A DNA stretch of 64,000 nt from Odiellus spinosus (Eukaryota > Arthropoda > Arachnida > Opiliones > Phalangiidae). This document shows, piece by piece, positions 46,601 through 58,141 of this stretch (the stretch's first letter is position 1; every line of letters begins with the position of its first letter). The translations under genes were made by a program, and so were the position numbers. Under the pieces are notes generated by a model that saw only the letters and a list, made by a program, of their open reading frames with translations, was not told the DNA's origin and searched no databases. The DNA is taken from assembly GCA_963920705.1 (NCBI GenBank), contig OY987227.1, forward strand, positions 23,151,434 through 23,215,433. The letters run 5' to 3'.

Positions 46601-46752
46601 TTAACCTAACTGCAAATATGAATCCTACCTTTTGATATGAGACTCTGAAGCTTTCGGACAAGAAGTCTTAAACGCTTGGGAAAAGCGGGATCCCGAATAT
46701 CTCCTTCGCAGGTTAAAACTGTTGTTGTTAAGGAGTCATCTTCGTCTTCCAT
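37621..46752 (-). CDS. NCOA6: Nuclear receptor coactivator 6 orthologue
   Basis: A nuclear coactivator; in other animals NCOA6 is a subunit of the MLL3/4 (Trr) histone H3K4 methyltransferase complexes. Coding exons on -: 46629-46752, 46382-46545, 42096-46320, 38331-40496, 37910-38266, 37621-37847. Phases agree; about 2400 codons against about 2060 in human. The conserved N-terminal domain spans exons 1-2: [45 protein letters not shown]. The nuclear-receptor box LVNLL in [14 protein letters not shown] (45385-45399) is nearly identical to the vertebrate one, and a basic [12 protein letters not shown] stretch follows as in vertebrates. The middle is low-complexity Ser/Thr-rich. Exon 4 has an acidic [12 protein letters not shown] run; the C terminus is basic, with a TRNSR motif in exon 5. 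A 60-bp in-frame candidate intron lies in exon 3. A clear second LxxLL box was not seen. Confidence 0.93.
40497..42095 (-). other. NCOA6 intron with degenerate repeat
   Basis: The 1.6-kb intron between exons 3 and 4. Stretches such as CAAATTCCCAGATATTTCCAGG and nearby GTTTGAACCCTG (about 41817-41856), and similar ones at 41120-41220, look like decayed relatives of the element at 58142-58578. No genes seen. Confidence 0.5.
43512..43571 (-). other. Candidate 60-bp stop-free intron inside NCOA6 exon 3
   Basis: On - it begins GTATGAAACC and ends TTTTTATATTTCAG, with a branch-like TTTACTGAT before a pyrimidine tract. It is AT-rich, exactly 60 bp, and open in the coding frame, so both spliced and retained forms would be translated through. 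Confidence 0.6.
46556..46605. repeat. Short tandem duplication in an NCOA6 intron
   Basis: ACACTTCAGTTTCACCACTC occurs twice in a row, 25 bp apart. Confidence 0.8.
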
Positions 46753-47646
46753 ATCTGTTCAAGTGAGGTGAAAAAAAGATTTTATTGAATACAACACTAG
46801 ACTATGTTCTTAAGAGCAAGATCTTTTGAGTATATCAGAAATAAGTTCAATAACAATGCGAACAAAAAACAATTCCTACACTATACTCATTAGTTCTTTA
46901 ACAGGCAGTGTAAATGGATTATCATTAGAATCAATTTGCGTTTTATTATACGTTAAAACTAAAAGAGAAGTGACACAGAGAAGCTTGAGTGTTTGCTGGC
47001 TACGCTGCTACTGAATTCAGGAAGCCAGTTTCAATCAGGCATCCACTATTTACAGCTAATTAAAATTTCGTTTAAACTTAGGGCGCTTTGAAAACGGATT
47101 AAAGAATTACTACCATTATCACATAAGCCACTATGGCTAAAATATTTCCAATAGAAAATACATCAGCGACTTTTACGAGTAAAACTCTCTGTCCAACTTC
47201 GGTAATGAATACTGGATAAAATTAAGGCCTCGGTCAATAAATTTGGCCGAAGATTAGGCTTAGATATAAAGTTAGGAACTAGGCCTAGGGGAGGAACTTG
47301 GTTGAAAATTTTCAATCAAGTTCAGAGTTAAACGCTTATTCGGGCAAAATGTAGGAAAAATTATAATTCGAACGAAACCCTTAGTTTCAAGCTTGAGCGA
47401 GGGGATAAATCTTGACGAATTTTCTTTAAAATTCGATTTGGTATCAAAGCCAAGGCTCGAGTAAGGGTTATGGCTCGGAGGACGGACGATGCCTTAAGCC
47501 GTGTGTGAATCGAGATTACCAGTGGCGAGTCCTAAGAAGGCGATATAATCGCGCTTAGTCGCTTTTCGTAATTTTAATTACAAATGGGGCCAGCCGCGCG
47601 TAAGCTTCGCGAAAAGATTATCAATCGAAATATGTAAAAAACTAAC

Positions 47647-47741
47647 CTGGAAGTGATATTTTTTCAAGCATATTATTATAGCCATCCGAACGTTAAACAA
47701 TAACATTTATCCGCCATTTGTAAACTACCGAGCGCATGCGC
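47647..47741 (-). promoter_or_regulatory. NCOA6 promoter and 5' UTR exon with NRF1-type site
   Basis: GCGCATGCGC (47732-47741) is a perfect NRF1 palindrome, typical of TATA-less housekeeping promoters. AAATGGCGG (about 47711-47719), a YY1-like motif, follows on -. A donor (CACTTCCAG|GTTAGT) at 47647 would join this leader to the acceptor just before the ATG at 46752, leaving an intron of about 0.9 kb. The leader holds an upstream frame of 13 codons (47717 down to 47676). Confidence 0.6.
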
Positions 47742-49436
47742 AAAAATTAATGCATATAGGTACCAGCTCTGGTACCAGTGAGAAACCGGTGCTGCACTGG
47801 CCTTTCCGGTTTCATCAAAAATACGCGCGAAAATTTAAACTGTAAACTTTAATCAAAAATTAAAATTGTAGCCCCTCTTGTATCTATATTTTCTAATTTT
47901 CACAACGATACCTAAACATCAGGGAATCGAGAAACACTATCTCAAATTTGGTCTTGCACATAATTCGATTCTGAAGGACCCGTTAGGAGAGTATAATAGA
48001 CAACTTTAATTTGGAAATGTGCCCCTGGCAACGAACTGTACAGATTTTAGGATTAACGACTACTAAATGAGGTTAAGCAGACGAAACTCAAAGTTTATCT
48101 AGTATCTCTGGAAAGTTAGTAATGTAAATCGCTTCGCTCAGGGGCCCAATGTGAAATCTAGTTTCCGATCTTAATTTATTTAGGTTTAAAGGGTTTGTAA
48201 TTTGTACGTCTTATATTATGTTATATAAGAGGGAATCTCCAGTTTTCGATCGTAAACTAATTTCGCATAGTTGCAGAAAAGTGCCCCAGAGTGCACATTA
48301 CTATATTGATATTATCTATCCCTAAACAAAAGGAAACAATTCGGATACTTTTATGCCTGAACGCCGGCTTTGTAATTGAAACGTGACGTCACGACTTCGT
48401 CATACTCATAAATACATTTCAAAACAATTAAATGATATAGAGCTAGATAAACCTGTAACAGATGCGCATGGACATTATGTATTAAAGTTTCCATGCGCTT
48501 CTGCCAGTATCGACCTTTTTCACAATAAAACAGAGTAAATATAGAACGTCGCCATATTTTTTCTGTATAACAGACAGGGTCGCTACAGTCGCTCTTCCAT
48601 AACCACCCTTCACCACTCAAGGGCGAAGTTGGCTATCAGTACTTCCTTCATGGTATGACAACAAGGATCGCTACAGTCAGCCTGGTGACCAATCACTTTA
48701 AAATATATATATATAAAAATAAAATAAAAATACAGAACTGGCTCTTCATATTCCTCCTTGAAGGAAGAACGTTGAATACAAATTTTTTCCTTCGAGCTTC
48801 CTCAATTGGCCAGAGTGGGCCCCTGGGTTTTTAGCTTCACCAAAATGGTGTAGCTTCTACATTCGTTGCGGCGCCACCGCCGTCGTTTGAAATGACGAAA
48901 AACAGCTAGTTGCGCATGATTACTGAGAAACCCTAAAACCCCTCCATTTTGAAAAACAAAGAGAATGGGGAAAAGGACCGTGACAAAAGGGAATGCGTCA
49001 AAGACCGAGATAAAAAGCAATGCGAAATGGACCGAGATAGAAGGGAATGAGAAAAAGGACCGAGATAAAAGGGAATGAAGTCGAAAAATGAAGTGCCATT
49101 GGTGTAGCTATTCTATGGACTTCACCATTTTGTTTATAAATCTTAGAGAGCGAGTGTCATACAAATTTTGAGAGGATGGTATCAGAGGGTAATGCTGTAT
49201 TCCCATGTTCTTGATGTTTACTATATTATAATTTTTTAAACCTAATCAAAACTTTTCTGCTTTATCGATAGTTTGTGAGATTAATCTTAAGTTTTCGAGA
49301 ACCTTTTTTCACTACCGACCGTATAATGGATTATGCCACGAACTGTATAACAGCTTGATAGCAGATTATTTACATGGGAGGGAGAGTTGAGTATTAACAG
49401 AAGGCGTGATTATGCTTTTACTCATTTTCGGTTCAA
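47742..49436. other. Intergenic DNA upstream of NCOA6
   Basis: No gene is recognisable. A CRE palindrome TGACGTCA lies at 48384-48391 and a short minisatellite at 48965-49081. Confidence 0.5.
48965..49081. repeat. 27-28-bp minisatellite
   Basis: About four copies of a unit like ACCGAGATAAAAGGGAATGC plus seven further bases. The first three copies keep one open frame, but there is no sign of a surrounding gene. Confidence 0.75.
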
Positions 49437-49700
49437 TATAAAGCTCTGGCCCAAAGGGGAAGGTGCAGCTTGACATTACTGCCACTACGTCTACAAATGT
49501 TCTCTAAAACCGGATCAAGTTAGTCAGAAAACATTGTCAGACGATTTTTCGTTTCGGTTTACACGCCCTTTAAAGGACCTATCTGTTCTAGAATTTGCCC
49601 CTTTAAAACTATCTTCCCTTATGCACACAGCCTAGCTTTGACTGTACAAGTTATGATGACCAACGTCGTCTGCTAAACAAGAGAAGAAGGCGACTTTAAG
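49437..49700 (+). repeat. CTTTAAA-type dispersed repeat, fullest copy
   Basis: Contains, in order, both parts seen separately at 33107-33245 and 34175-34330: AGCTCTGGCCCAA, ACAAATGTTCTCTAAAA, CCCTTTAAAG, CACACAGCCTAGCTTTGACT, CAACGTCGTCTGCT. No terminal repeats or coding frame were recognised. Confidence 0.7.
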
Positions 49701-51270
49701 AGAGGTCATTGTGCCAGAAACTTCCCTTGCTTACTTTAATTCTGATTAAGTCTCTGAGCTACATTTATCAGCGTAAATTTAAATTTCTTTTCCTTCCAAG
49801 CAAGGCTTTGTACAAACTTAGATGATACTACCAAGAGTCTATAGATGAAAATGTGTCGGAATGAAGATATGTAGTAAATTCGTAATGATGAAATGCACAT
49901 GCGCATAGGATAATTATAAAAACGCGAGAATGGGCGTGGGTTAGATCAGTGGAGGCTGTTTTAGGAAAAAAAGCTGGTACAGAAGCCATTTCGTTACTCA
50001 AATAATGGGATAACCAGATCGATGCTAAATCGAGTGGCGTCGTCTAGTGAAATTTTAACTTTTAAAAGTCTATGGGCACTTGTTCAATCCAAGGAACAAC
50101 AAATTAATTTTAATATATAACTAGGAATTTAATTTCGAAATGTACAAAGTCAGTATAACCGAATCAAAATGATTGCGACTAGATCGTGAATAGATCGATC
50201 GGGTTCCGAGTATTGATCAGGAAAATTCTCACACCTCCGCACGTTTCGAGATAGGAGGAAAAGCTAGTCTAATTCCACCTAAAACTTTCAACATGTAGAA
50301 GACTAAGCTACAACGTATTTCTATGGCTAAATTACTTGGTGATTAAAAGTAAGCGTAACTTTGCCCACCATGACCATTTCAGGTGGCATGAACTAAATAC
50401 GTGGCCATCTATACTCGTGTTCAAGAGAAGTTGTAGCCATTTGTCTATTCTGCCAACTCCTCTTGAACATAACCATGGACGAACTAAAATGACTAGGCAT
50501 TTTTATATTTGAATCCGTCTAGTTTTGTCCCTTCCTTCTTTTAGTAGCAGCGACCGTCGCTCCATCTCGCGTTTACCCTACACTGAATTTAATTTCCCTG
50601 CTTGCAAAATCTATGGCGGCTACGACGTGGATACGGCTCCCTCGCCTAGTGGTGTTCGACTGGTCTAGTCGAGAAACGAAATAAGATATAAGGTTGGAGA
50701 TTGAGAAAGAGGCTGCTAGTGGTTTGGGTTCGGATACGCAGGCGCGTGACGTTCGATACCACCTGCTGCTTTTTTTGAAAGAAGTCGAGAAATGGCGGAT
50801 TCCGAAACGGGACAACCCCCGCTATACTCGCGCCATAAATGCGAAACATCTCAGTTACATATATTCTAAACTGAGATCGTTACTATTAAATACGATGATA
50901 GTCTTAAGAAGCCCGGAAATGCCTAGATTTAAGTCATTTGTGACCTGTCTTACATTTCCAGTAGACACGGTTTCTCAAAGGGCAAGTCTAACAAAATGTC
51001 GGGTTTATTATCGGACGTTTCATAATAAGAGCGTCAAGATATGAACAATTATGTCAATATAATAAACCAATTAGACCTAAGCAAGGGTTCTTCTAAGCTT
51101 GTATTTTAACCTGATCTGCTTTTATATCTTCAAAACACCAGATATAGAGGACAAGAGCTCCTTTTTCCAATTTTAAGTCTTCCATTTGGCCTTTGGCATT
51201 GAAAAAAAAAATAATAAAAAACAAGTTGGGAAACCAAAATATAACCTCCCCGACCCCGACGTTAAGGTAA
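49701..51270. other. Intergenic DNA without recognisable genes
   Basis: Open frames around 50573-51044 on both strands match no family I know and lack splice or codon signals. Nothing else stands out. Confidence 0.4.
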
Positions 51271-51306
51271 CATAACCTAACCTAACCTAACCTAACCTAA
51301 CCTTAC
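51271..51306. repeat. Interstitial telomere-like repeat (CCTAA)n
   Basis: About six tandem CCTAA units (TTAGG on -), the canonical arthropod telomere motif, ending in degenerate CCTTACCTAA. Too short to be a telomere; it supports, weakly, an arthropod origin. Confidence 0.85.
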
Positions 51307-51479
51307 CTAAAATAAAAGATGAAAAGAAATGTGGAGTATTGGAAGAGTAGAAGAAACAGCGTGCATTTCAATCACACTTCTCTATTTCCCATCTAGGTTA
51401 CGGAGTATAAGTATTTTCCCTTAACCTCAAGGATTCAGAGAATGCAAAAGTGTGTCCTGCGTTACCCCTGCGTTACCCA

Positions 51480-52785
51480 CAGTGGCGGCGCCAGGATTTT
51501 TTAACGTGTAGGCTAGAGCAAGTTGGGGCCCTTTCACGAAAAACGTGCCCCTCCTTCCCCCTTGAGATGAAAAATTAAACTAAATAATGTTGAGCTTAAG
51601 TTTATTAATTATTGGGAATGTTTAACAAAAAAATTATTTCCAAAAAATCATTTGATGGCACTGAACTATCACTTCTAATGTTTCTTAATTCTCCTAGCCT
51701 TTCATCGACATCGTTAGTATTTAAAGGGTCTGATTCGTCCGAGCAATTTTTGGGTCTTTTAAAGAAGATTTCTATTGAGCCTCTTTGCTTTTCACACTTT
51801 AATTGCTCATCTTTACTTTTTTTACGCTTTTGGGCACCAGACAGATTTTTTTTTACGGTACATTTTCTGAATTAAGAATGAGTTGATTCTTTGAAGAACA
51901 GGACACACACGTAACACGTTTAAAAAAACGAACACGAAAGCGCGAAATATTTCAGTTTTACCGTTAATGGTTTAGTTGTGAAAAAAAAAAATTACTTCAA
52001 CGTTACTCTTGTTTGGGATAACTGCAAATGTTCAGCATTGGGGTTCTGACCCTGAATTCGAAGTGATAGCTCAAGTCTAATGTATTATGGAAATTGTCAC
52101 TCTTTTGGACATCTGGAATAGGGAAGAAGTGGGTTTGAAAGAAGCTATACCACTGATTCTAGGGGCCTGTTAACCTTATATATATGGCTATTTGAAGATA
52201 GTTCTATTCTTAGTTTTATTGTGCCTTTCAGTTATGTTTTTTAGTTAAATTGGAAACAGAATCACGAAAGAAAGAGAGCCGCTAAGAAAGTTCAAAAGCG
52301 AGGGCAAAGCAATAAAACTCCTCTCATGCTTCCGACATTTGGCGCACTTAAAATATTTTCTTTTCTCATAGCAAACGGATTCCCTGTGGCTACCCTTCTC
52401 TGGTCTTCACTGGCGAGCCCATAACTATCTTCAGTCATTAGTGTAACCATGCGACTTTCGAACCCTATTCTTTACAATAGATTTTTGAATTTTTTTTTTT
52501 TTTTTTAACAAATATTTTTTTCTTAGCTATGTTTAGCAACAGTTTAAAGAGTAACGGACATAAAAAATAACCTTTATCAAAACTGGTTTAAAAATCAAGT
52601 ATAAAAACTCCCAAAATGATTCATTTAATTCCTTTTTACACTTACTAAAATGCTCATTTTTGCCAATCTGTTAGTTTAGGGCGCACTTTCAAGAAATTCG
52701 GGGCCCTTTTTATCCAATTATGGGGCCCCTGTCATATTTTCAAGTAGGCTACAGCCTACTTAGCCTGAGTGTGGCGCCGCCACTG
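51480..52785 (-). mobile_element. hAT-superfamily DNA transposon, deleted copy
   Basis: Ends CAGTGGCGGCGCCA and TGGCGCCGCCACTG are inverted repeats. GTTACCCA flanks both (51472-51479 and 52786-52793), a perfect 8-bp target duplication as made by hAT transposases. On -, from the ATG at 51865, there is a remnant of a transposase N terminus (LSGAQKRKKSK, RGSIEIFFKR) as found in ZMYM/TTF-type hAT proteins. A frame change in the A run at about 51848-51856 breaks it, and the catalytic part is missing. The copy is therefore non-autonomous. Confidence 0.9.
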
Positions 52786-52793
52786 GTTACCCA

Positions 52794-54203
52794 TAATTAT
52801 ATGCGGCAGGGCATAGATATCTTAATAGACACACCAAATGAAATGTTTATTTTATAAGTAAAAATTTAATACAAGTAATATAAATTAACACTTGAGTATA
52901 GGCTGTACTGTGTGATTATCTTTGATAATCCACTGATTTGATAAAGACGAAGAATTTAGTCTGGGATGGCAAGGAAGACAAGGAATGAAAACGACGAAGA
53001 TATGGTAGCAAGTTCCTCTTGGACAAACCAAGGAATATTGTAGACTGAATGTTCCATTTACAACCCATTGTCGGTAGATGATTGATAATTACTTCCGGTA
53101 CAATTTTCGTCCGAAATTCTTGATTTGACGTGCTAACAGAGGGCCATTACTGATATTTTCATCATACAAGTGATCCCAGTCATTGCAAGAATCCAAGGAT
53201 TGAGCTGGTTTATGAGAGGTTATTCTCCAAACCGGTTACAAGACGTTAGCTTCCACTCCTACGATAAAAAAAATATCTTAAAAGACTGAAAGTAGACTAA
53301 TTTCCATACCGTTAGAATAGCTCCTTTTCTGTTTACAATTACGAGGCCGTATGAAGAACTGCCGAGCTTTTACTGACTGTAGGTATCTCATATGTCAAGT
53401 CCGAAAACACTAACTGCTTGCACGTTTCAATTCTTCGTAACCGGGCCGTCTCTTTCTTGTGATAAATGAAAGCCGTGTCGCTGCTCTGTTGACTTCAAAT
53501 GGTGATAACATTCTATGCTGGTTGATTATCTCCCTTAAGTCATTATAGCTCTCTTTCGTCTGGTCTGGCCTCGTCTCGTCTCGAAGATCACTGTACACGG
53601 CTTATTTCGATTATGAAAAAAATCGGAAATGTTTCTTGGTTTTATAGTGGAGAAAACTGAAGCCTATTTTTTTTCCAACATCAGATGTCCATTTTTTCTT
53701 CAAAATTGTTGTTTTTTAAACACGGGAAACCTACTGTACTTTTGTTCAAGGAGAGCTTTCACCACTATCATTTTTCTTAAGAGGTTTAACATTTTGTATC
53801 AATCCGCCTCAGCTTTAAATCTTATATCATTTCTATCTTGGATGCCCGTGTAAACGTACCTTTATTTAGATTCTTCAATCCACCCCAAGTTTGCAGCAAG
53901 CCTTAGCCTATACTGCCCGTTATACCTTTGCTTTTTGGACTAAATGATATATAAAAAACAGCTTAACGCGTGTTGCCAACTCAAGCTGGTATTAAACGGT
54001 CAAATTTCACTAAATTTTTGGACAATTTCTTAAATATCTTCTAAACTATCTCGAATTTTTAATTGATTTTTCAGCTTAGTTATTAATTAGATTCAGTTTA
54101 ACAATATTATGATATCAAATTAAAATTTAAATGCATTATACGCTTCAATTTACTAAAAGAAATCGCGGCATAAGGCCAAAATAGTTTGGGCATGGAAAAG
54201 GGG
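52794..54203. other. Intergenic DNA without recognisable genes
   Basis: AT-rich. A frame at 53410-53598 on - has a protein-like composition but no known motif, and I do not call it. Confidence 0.4.
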
Positions 54204-54864
54204 TATATATAGCTTTCGCTAACCTTTATTCATCGAGCGAGTAACCGTGAAGAGTTGGGGAAAACCCCCCCTTCTCAACGTCTAGACGTTTATCGTAACC
54301 CTAGGCATTCGGTAACTGCACCACAAAGACCCGTAGAGGGAGGAGATGAGTGGAGTGGAAGGTTGATGTGGACTATATTAGTGAGGGACGCCTCGCTAAT
54401 ATGGCCCGCTGAGATCGGACACTTGAGGTTGGACCTTGGTGTAGGGATGGTCGGAGGTGATTATAACAGTGGGAGACGTCCCATTGCGTATAATCGCCTT
54501 CAACTGTCCAGCATCGAGGTTTGACCGTAAAGTGGATGGTGGAAGGTGATAATATGCAATTGGAGACGTCCTGTTGCATATAATTGCACGACACTTGAAA
54601 CTTAATGTGGCAGCCACGCTTAAAGGAGGTAATTCCCGTTAAACGGAATTGAACGATAAGCTGGTATGATTACGTCTCTAGACTTTTTGCTCCACGAGCT
54701 AGGTCACGTGATTTCCGCTTACACAGGATATCCGCTTACACAGGAAGTGACACACACACACACACAGACACACACACAGACACACACACAGACACACAGA
54801 CACACACACACACAGACACGATCAGTGTAAAACCTCCCCCTGAACTAAAGTTCAGTCGGGGAGG
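54204..54864 (+). ncRNA. Candidate structured RNA: TATA box plus three GACG-loop hairpins
   Basis: TATATATAG lies at 54204-54212. Downstream are three perfect or near-perfect hairpins: 54375-54402 (stem ATATTAG...GAGG), 54459-54495 (GATTATA...GTGGGA) and 54549-54584 (ATAATATGCAA...GGA). Each has the same GACG tetraloop, at 54387, 54475 and 54565, so the spacing is 88 and 90 bp. Stem sequences differ while pairing is kept, which suggests selection on RNA structure or descent from a tandem duplication. A CA repeat follows, then a strong stem at 54833-54864 (CCTCCCC...GGGGAGG). It could also be the leader of an unknown retroelement. Confidence 0.35.
54751..54818. repeat. CA microsatellite with GACA interruptions
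   Basis: About 68 bp of CA repeats, directly preceded by two copies of TCCGCTTACACAGGA. Confidence 0.95.
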
Positions 54865-56119
54865 TAAAAATCAAGCTCGGTTAAGCGACTCTCACTGAGT
54901 CACGGATATAAATATGAAATAGGTGTTTTTCGTACAACACTCGCCCTTTAGGCAAAAAATAAGATAAAATGGAAGATATTGTAGCTACTAGAGTGGTCCC
55001 GCCATGTACGGGGATAGTCCACCTTCACCGAGCTCACGTGGTTGCCATGGAGACCCTACCAGCGCAGTAACCGTGGCTTTGGGCCCGCTCGACACGGTCT
55101 TTACCAGGATCTTTTACTGACTAAGAAAACCTTAGGCCTCTTATTTAAGTCCTATTTAGGTCCCAGAAATTTCAAATGGCTAAATAACAAGTTCCTCGAA
55201 ATCCTTTATGACAAACCTAGTATAAGGGGAGTTTTTAAGCAACCTTCTAATTGTAGTTACGTTGGAGGGTGTTCACTTTCCATTATTGACCGTCGGTCCA
55301 ACCACGCGGGAGAGGGTTTCTAACTTAGGGGAGAAGACAGCGGGGAAGGATCGATGTAGAGAGAAGCCCCTGTGAACCCTCTCCGTTACAAGCGACCAAT
55401 CTTCGGCATAACGTATTCCATAGCTCAATGCCAGCTGGGGGAGCATTGTAAAAGATGCGTGTTTCTATCCCGCTTTTCCCAAATCCAATGCCCTTCCCAA
55501 ATGAGATACTACAGCGCTACAGCCTAAATCATGGCAACTTTTAGATAGAATAATTCTAATTAACTTTCTGGTGAATTCTCTTAACACGCACTAATACCGT
55601 TGGAATCGCGAATTTAAATTTAATTATTTCAAATTAAGAATAATTCATTTAATTAACATTGAGCTTTGTTAATAATGTATAGAAAAGCGCTCGCAATATG
55701 ACTATGCAAGGGCAGGACACCATCAAAGTCATCATTAAATGGATTGAAAAGGGACTAGTTGATCCGATAGTTCCCCGAAAAAGTTTGGTTAATAAACAGT
55801 TTTTCTTTAGCATGAATTAACGTTAATAATTTAATATATAAAGTCATTCAAGGTTACACTATAAGGCAGATAACTATTCACCCCCTGCATAACCAAATTA
55901 TTATCCATTTAAGCCTTTTCAAAATGTTTCAGCAATATTACGATTTAATTTAAAAACAATGTTTTAATCTTGTTTAAAGGGAGAATGCAACTTAACAAGT
56001 GTTTTTTTTTATCGATTCCTTATCGTTTAAATAGGAATAATCCACCAATAATAAAAAAAAAAAATATATATAAACAAATTTAAATATTACCCTGAAAATA
56101 AGCTTAGATGGATTCAAGG

Positions 56120-56258
56120 AGATCCCGAATTTCTTCGCATTGATGGGTCAACGACCAATTGAATCTTATTGAAAGTCTCGCGGGGATCTCGCCTGAACGA
56201 CGGGCCTTTGCTCATTGGTCGATGACTGATAATTGAATGTGAAGAAATTCAGAATCCC
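56120..56258. repeat. Inverted repeat / small foldback element
   Basis: GAATTTCTTCGCATT (56127-56141) is mirrored at 56236-56250, and ACGACCAAT (56151-56159) at about 56214-56222, each with few mismatches, giving a stem around a loop of about 55 bp. Confidence 0.55.
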
Positions 56259-57644
56259 CATTAGCTTGACCATTTAAAGGAAGCTCGTACTAAATCATGG
56301 CACCGAGAAGAGGGAAATATTAATGTCATTTTGTCAGGGAAAATACTTTAAGATGGTCAGGAATAAGTTGGAAAATTAGTTTAATCCACTTTTGTTAAAG
56401 TCAGGTTATTTAATTTGGTTAATTTGGTCAATTTTGCTGTGAGGTTGCGTGTCTACTGTGAATTATCTGTATAATTTATGTAATTTTGTTCATTGTTTCA
56501 CTTTCCCTTCAATTCTACTTCCTTCACTTTCCCTTTAAAACTATTATTTGCCTCAAAAACTTAAAATAAAATTCCTATCGCTTTTACGCAAAATTCCCCA
56601 CTTTTAGTTGTCGGTCTGATATTTCTATTTAAATGATAACAAGATGTTCAACCCTATAGTAAAAGCCACTGTAAACGTCACTTTCATGTTCATTTTTCAA
56701 TAGTTTAATTGAATTTGTGGTTTAATCATATGTCATTACATGTTTCTTGTTTGTGAAGAGAATATGTAATTTATATAAGTTTCCAAAAATGTAGCATAAG
56801 CATTCAAGGTGTGGCGGTTTAAATAACTTGTTTTCAAATTAAATACTGATGCGAAAGTGAAAAACAAATTACATGGATGGATAGATTATGATTTGACGAA
56901 TGAAATTCATTTATTAGTTTAATAAGATTAATGCAATTAAACTTCTATAATGATTTTCGCCTTCTTATCGATTTTCATCTTTTTCAACGGCAACACCACA
57001 ACCAATATGAGAGCTACACCTTCCCCTAGCGGGTAAGGCTAAAAGTTAAAACTCTTAAAATGATTTTAAACATTAAAACAATAGGCGAAATCGAATCTCA
57101 AGACTCCCAACATTTGTTTCACTACAAAGCTATTCCGATTGGCTGATATGGTTCTGGCGATCTAGAAAGGTGCAGCCGATTACCAAACATTACATTACAT
57201 ATTCGCATTAGCATTAATAAATTCATGGTTCCTGATATTATTAACGTTTCATTTTTCACCGTGAGATATAGAGTTTCCACTTCCGTTATCGCGCGACTCC
57301 ACGTTTCCACCATTCACCCACCCACCCGTACGGGGCCGGTCCTTAAAACTTACAATTTCTGATTCCATTAAAAAATGAAAATCCACCTGCCACCGTCGGA
57401 GAGAGGATGAAATAAACTTTAGAGTTTTGTTTTCCATCCAGAGAACATCAGTTTTCTCGGGGTACACCATATAACCCACTAAATAATACCACTCGAGAAG
57501 GAGTTGAGCTTATTAATAATGAGATAGGCACAAGGTGTTGGTCAAGTTTCCTTATACAATAGTTGTTGATTGTGACACACATCAAAATTTTAAGAAATGG
57601 GATTTCATGTAAAAATCATTTAGAGCGATACATTTAAAATCAGT

Positions 57645-57782
57645 TTTCTACACCCAAGGTGTAAGGATTCCAGCCACTATGTCTAACAAATGTTCTCTAA
57701 AATCGTGGAGCAAGTTTCGTTGGAAAAAAAGACGTCGCACGCTTTAGACGACTTTTCGATATTTTTACACCCCCCTTTAAAA
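57645..57782 (+). repeat. CTTTAAA-type dispersed repeat, diverged copy
   Basis: Shares ACAAATGTTCTCTAAAA, a GACGACTTTTCG-like stretch and the final CCCCCTTTAAA with 33107-33245 and 49437-49590. Confidence 0.55.
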
Positions 57783-58141
57783 TTCCAAAAATTTAATATT
57801 ACCAAATAAAACTGACGAATTTGAAAAATTTCACGTATTTTCGTGAAAATGATAGCGAATTCATCTGGGTGCTCTTCTAGAGCAATGGAAATCACTCTGA
57901 GAGCTACTTTTTCTATGGTTAAATCGAGCACTTCCGGGACAACCTTTTTATCTTTCATGAGAGCTACCGAAAAGTACATCTTTTTCAAATTTTTCGTTCC
58001 ACTGCTCGATGCTCGATAGCGAGCAGGGCAAGAGCAATTAAATTGGGGGTTTCATCAAGATTCAGAGCACTTCAAGAGTGGTTCAGTGGAATTCGCTGTA
58101 AATGAAACTGGAAAAATTGCGCCCAATAATAAATATCTATA

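Larger units (their letters stand above)
54865..58141. other. Intergenic DNA with small repeats, no gene recognised
   Basis: A frame at 55042-55323 (+) of 93 codons starts with ATG and reads like a protein in part, but matches nothing I know. The remainder is AT-rich. Confidence 0.4.

Noticed and set aside
50573-51044. Overlapping frames on both strands
   Set aside because: No motifs, both strands open, no exon signals.
53410-53598. 62-codon frame on - with protein-like composition
   Set aside because: No recognised motif, no splice partners, no support from neighbours.
55042-55323. 93-codon frame on +
   Set aside because: No family recognised; isolated among repeats. Worth a database search but not called.
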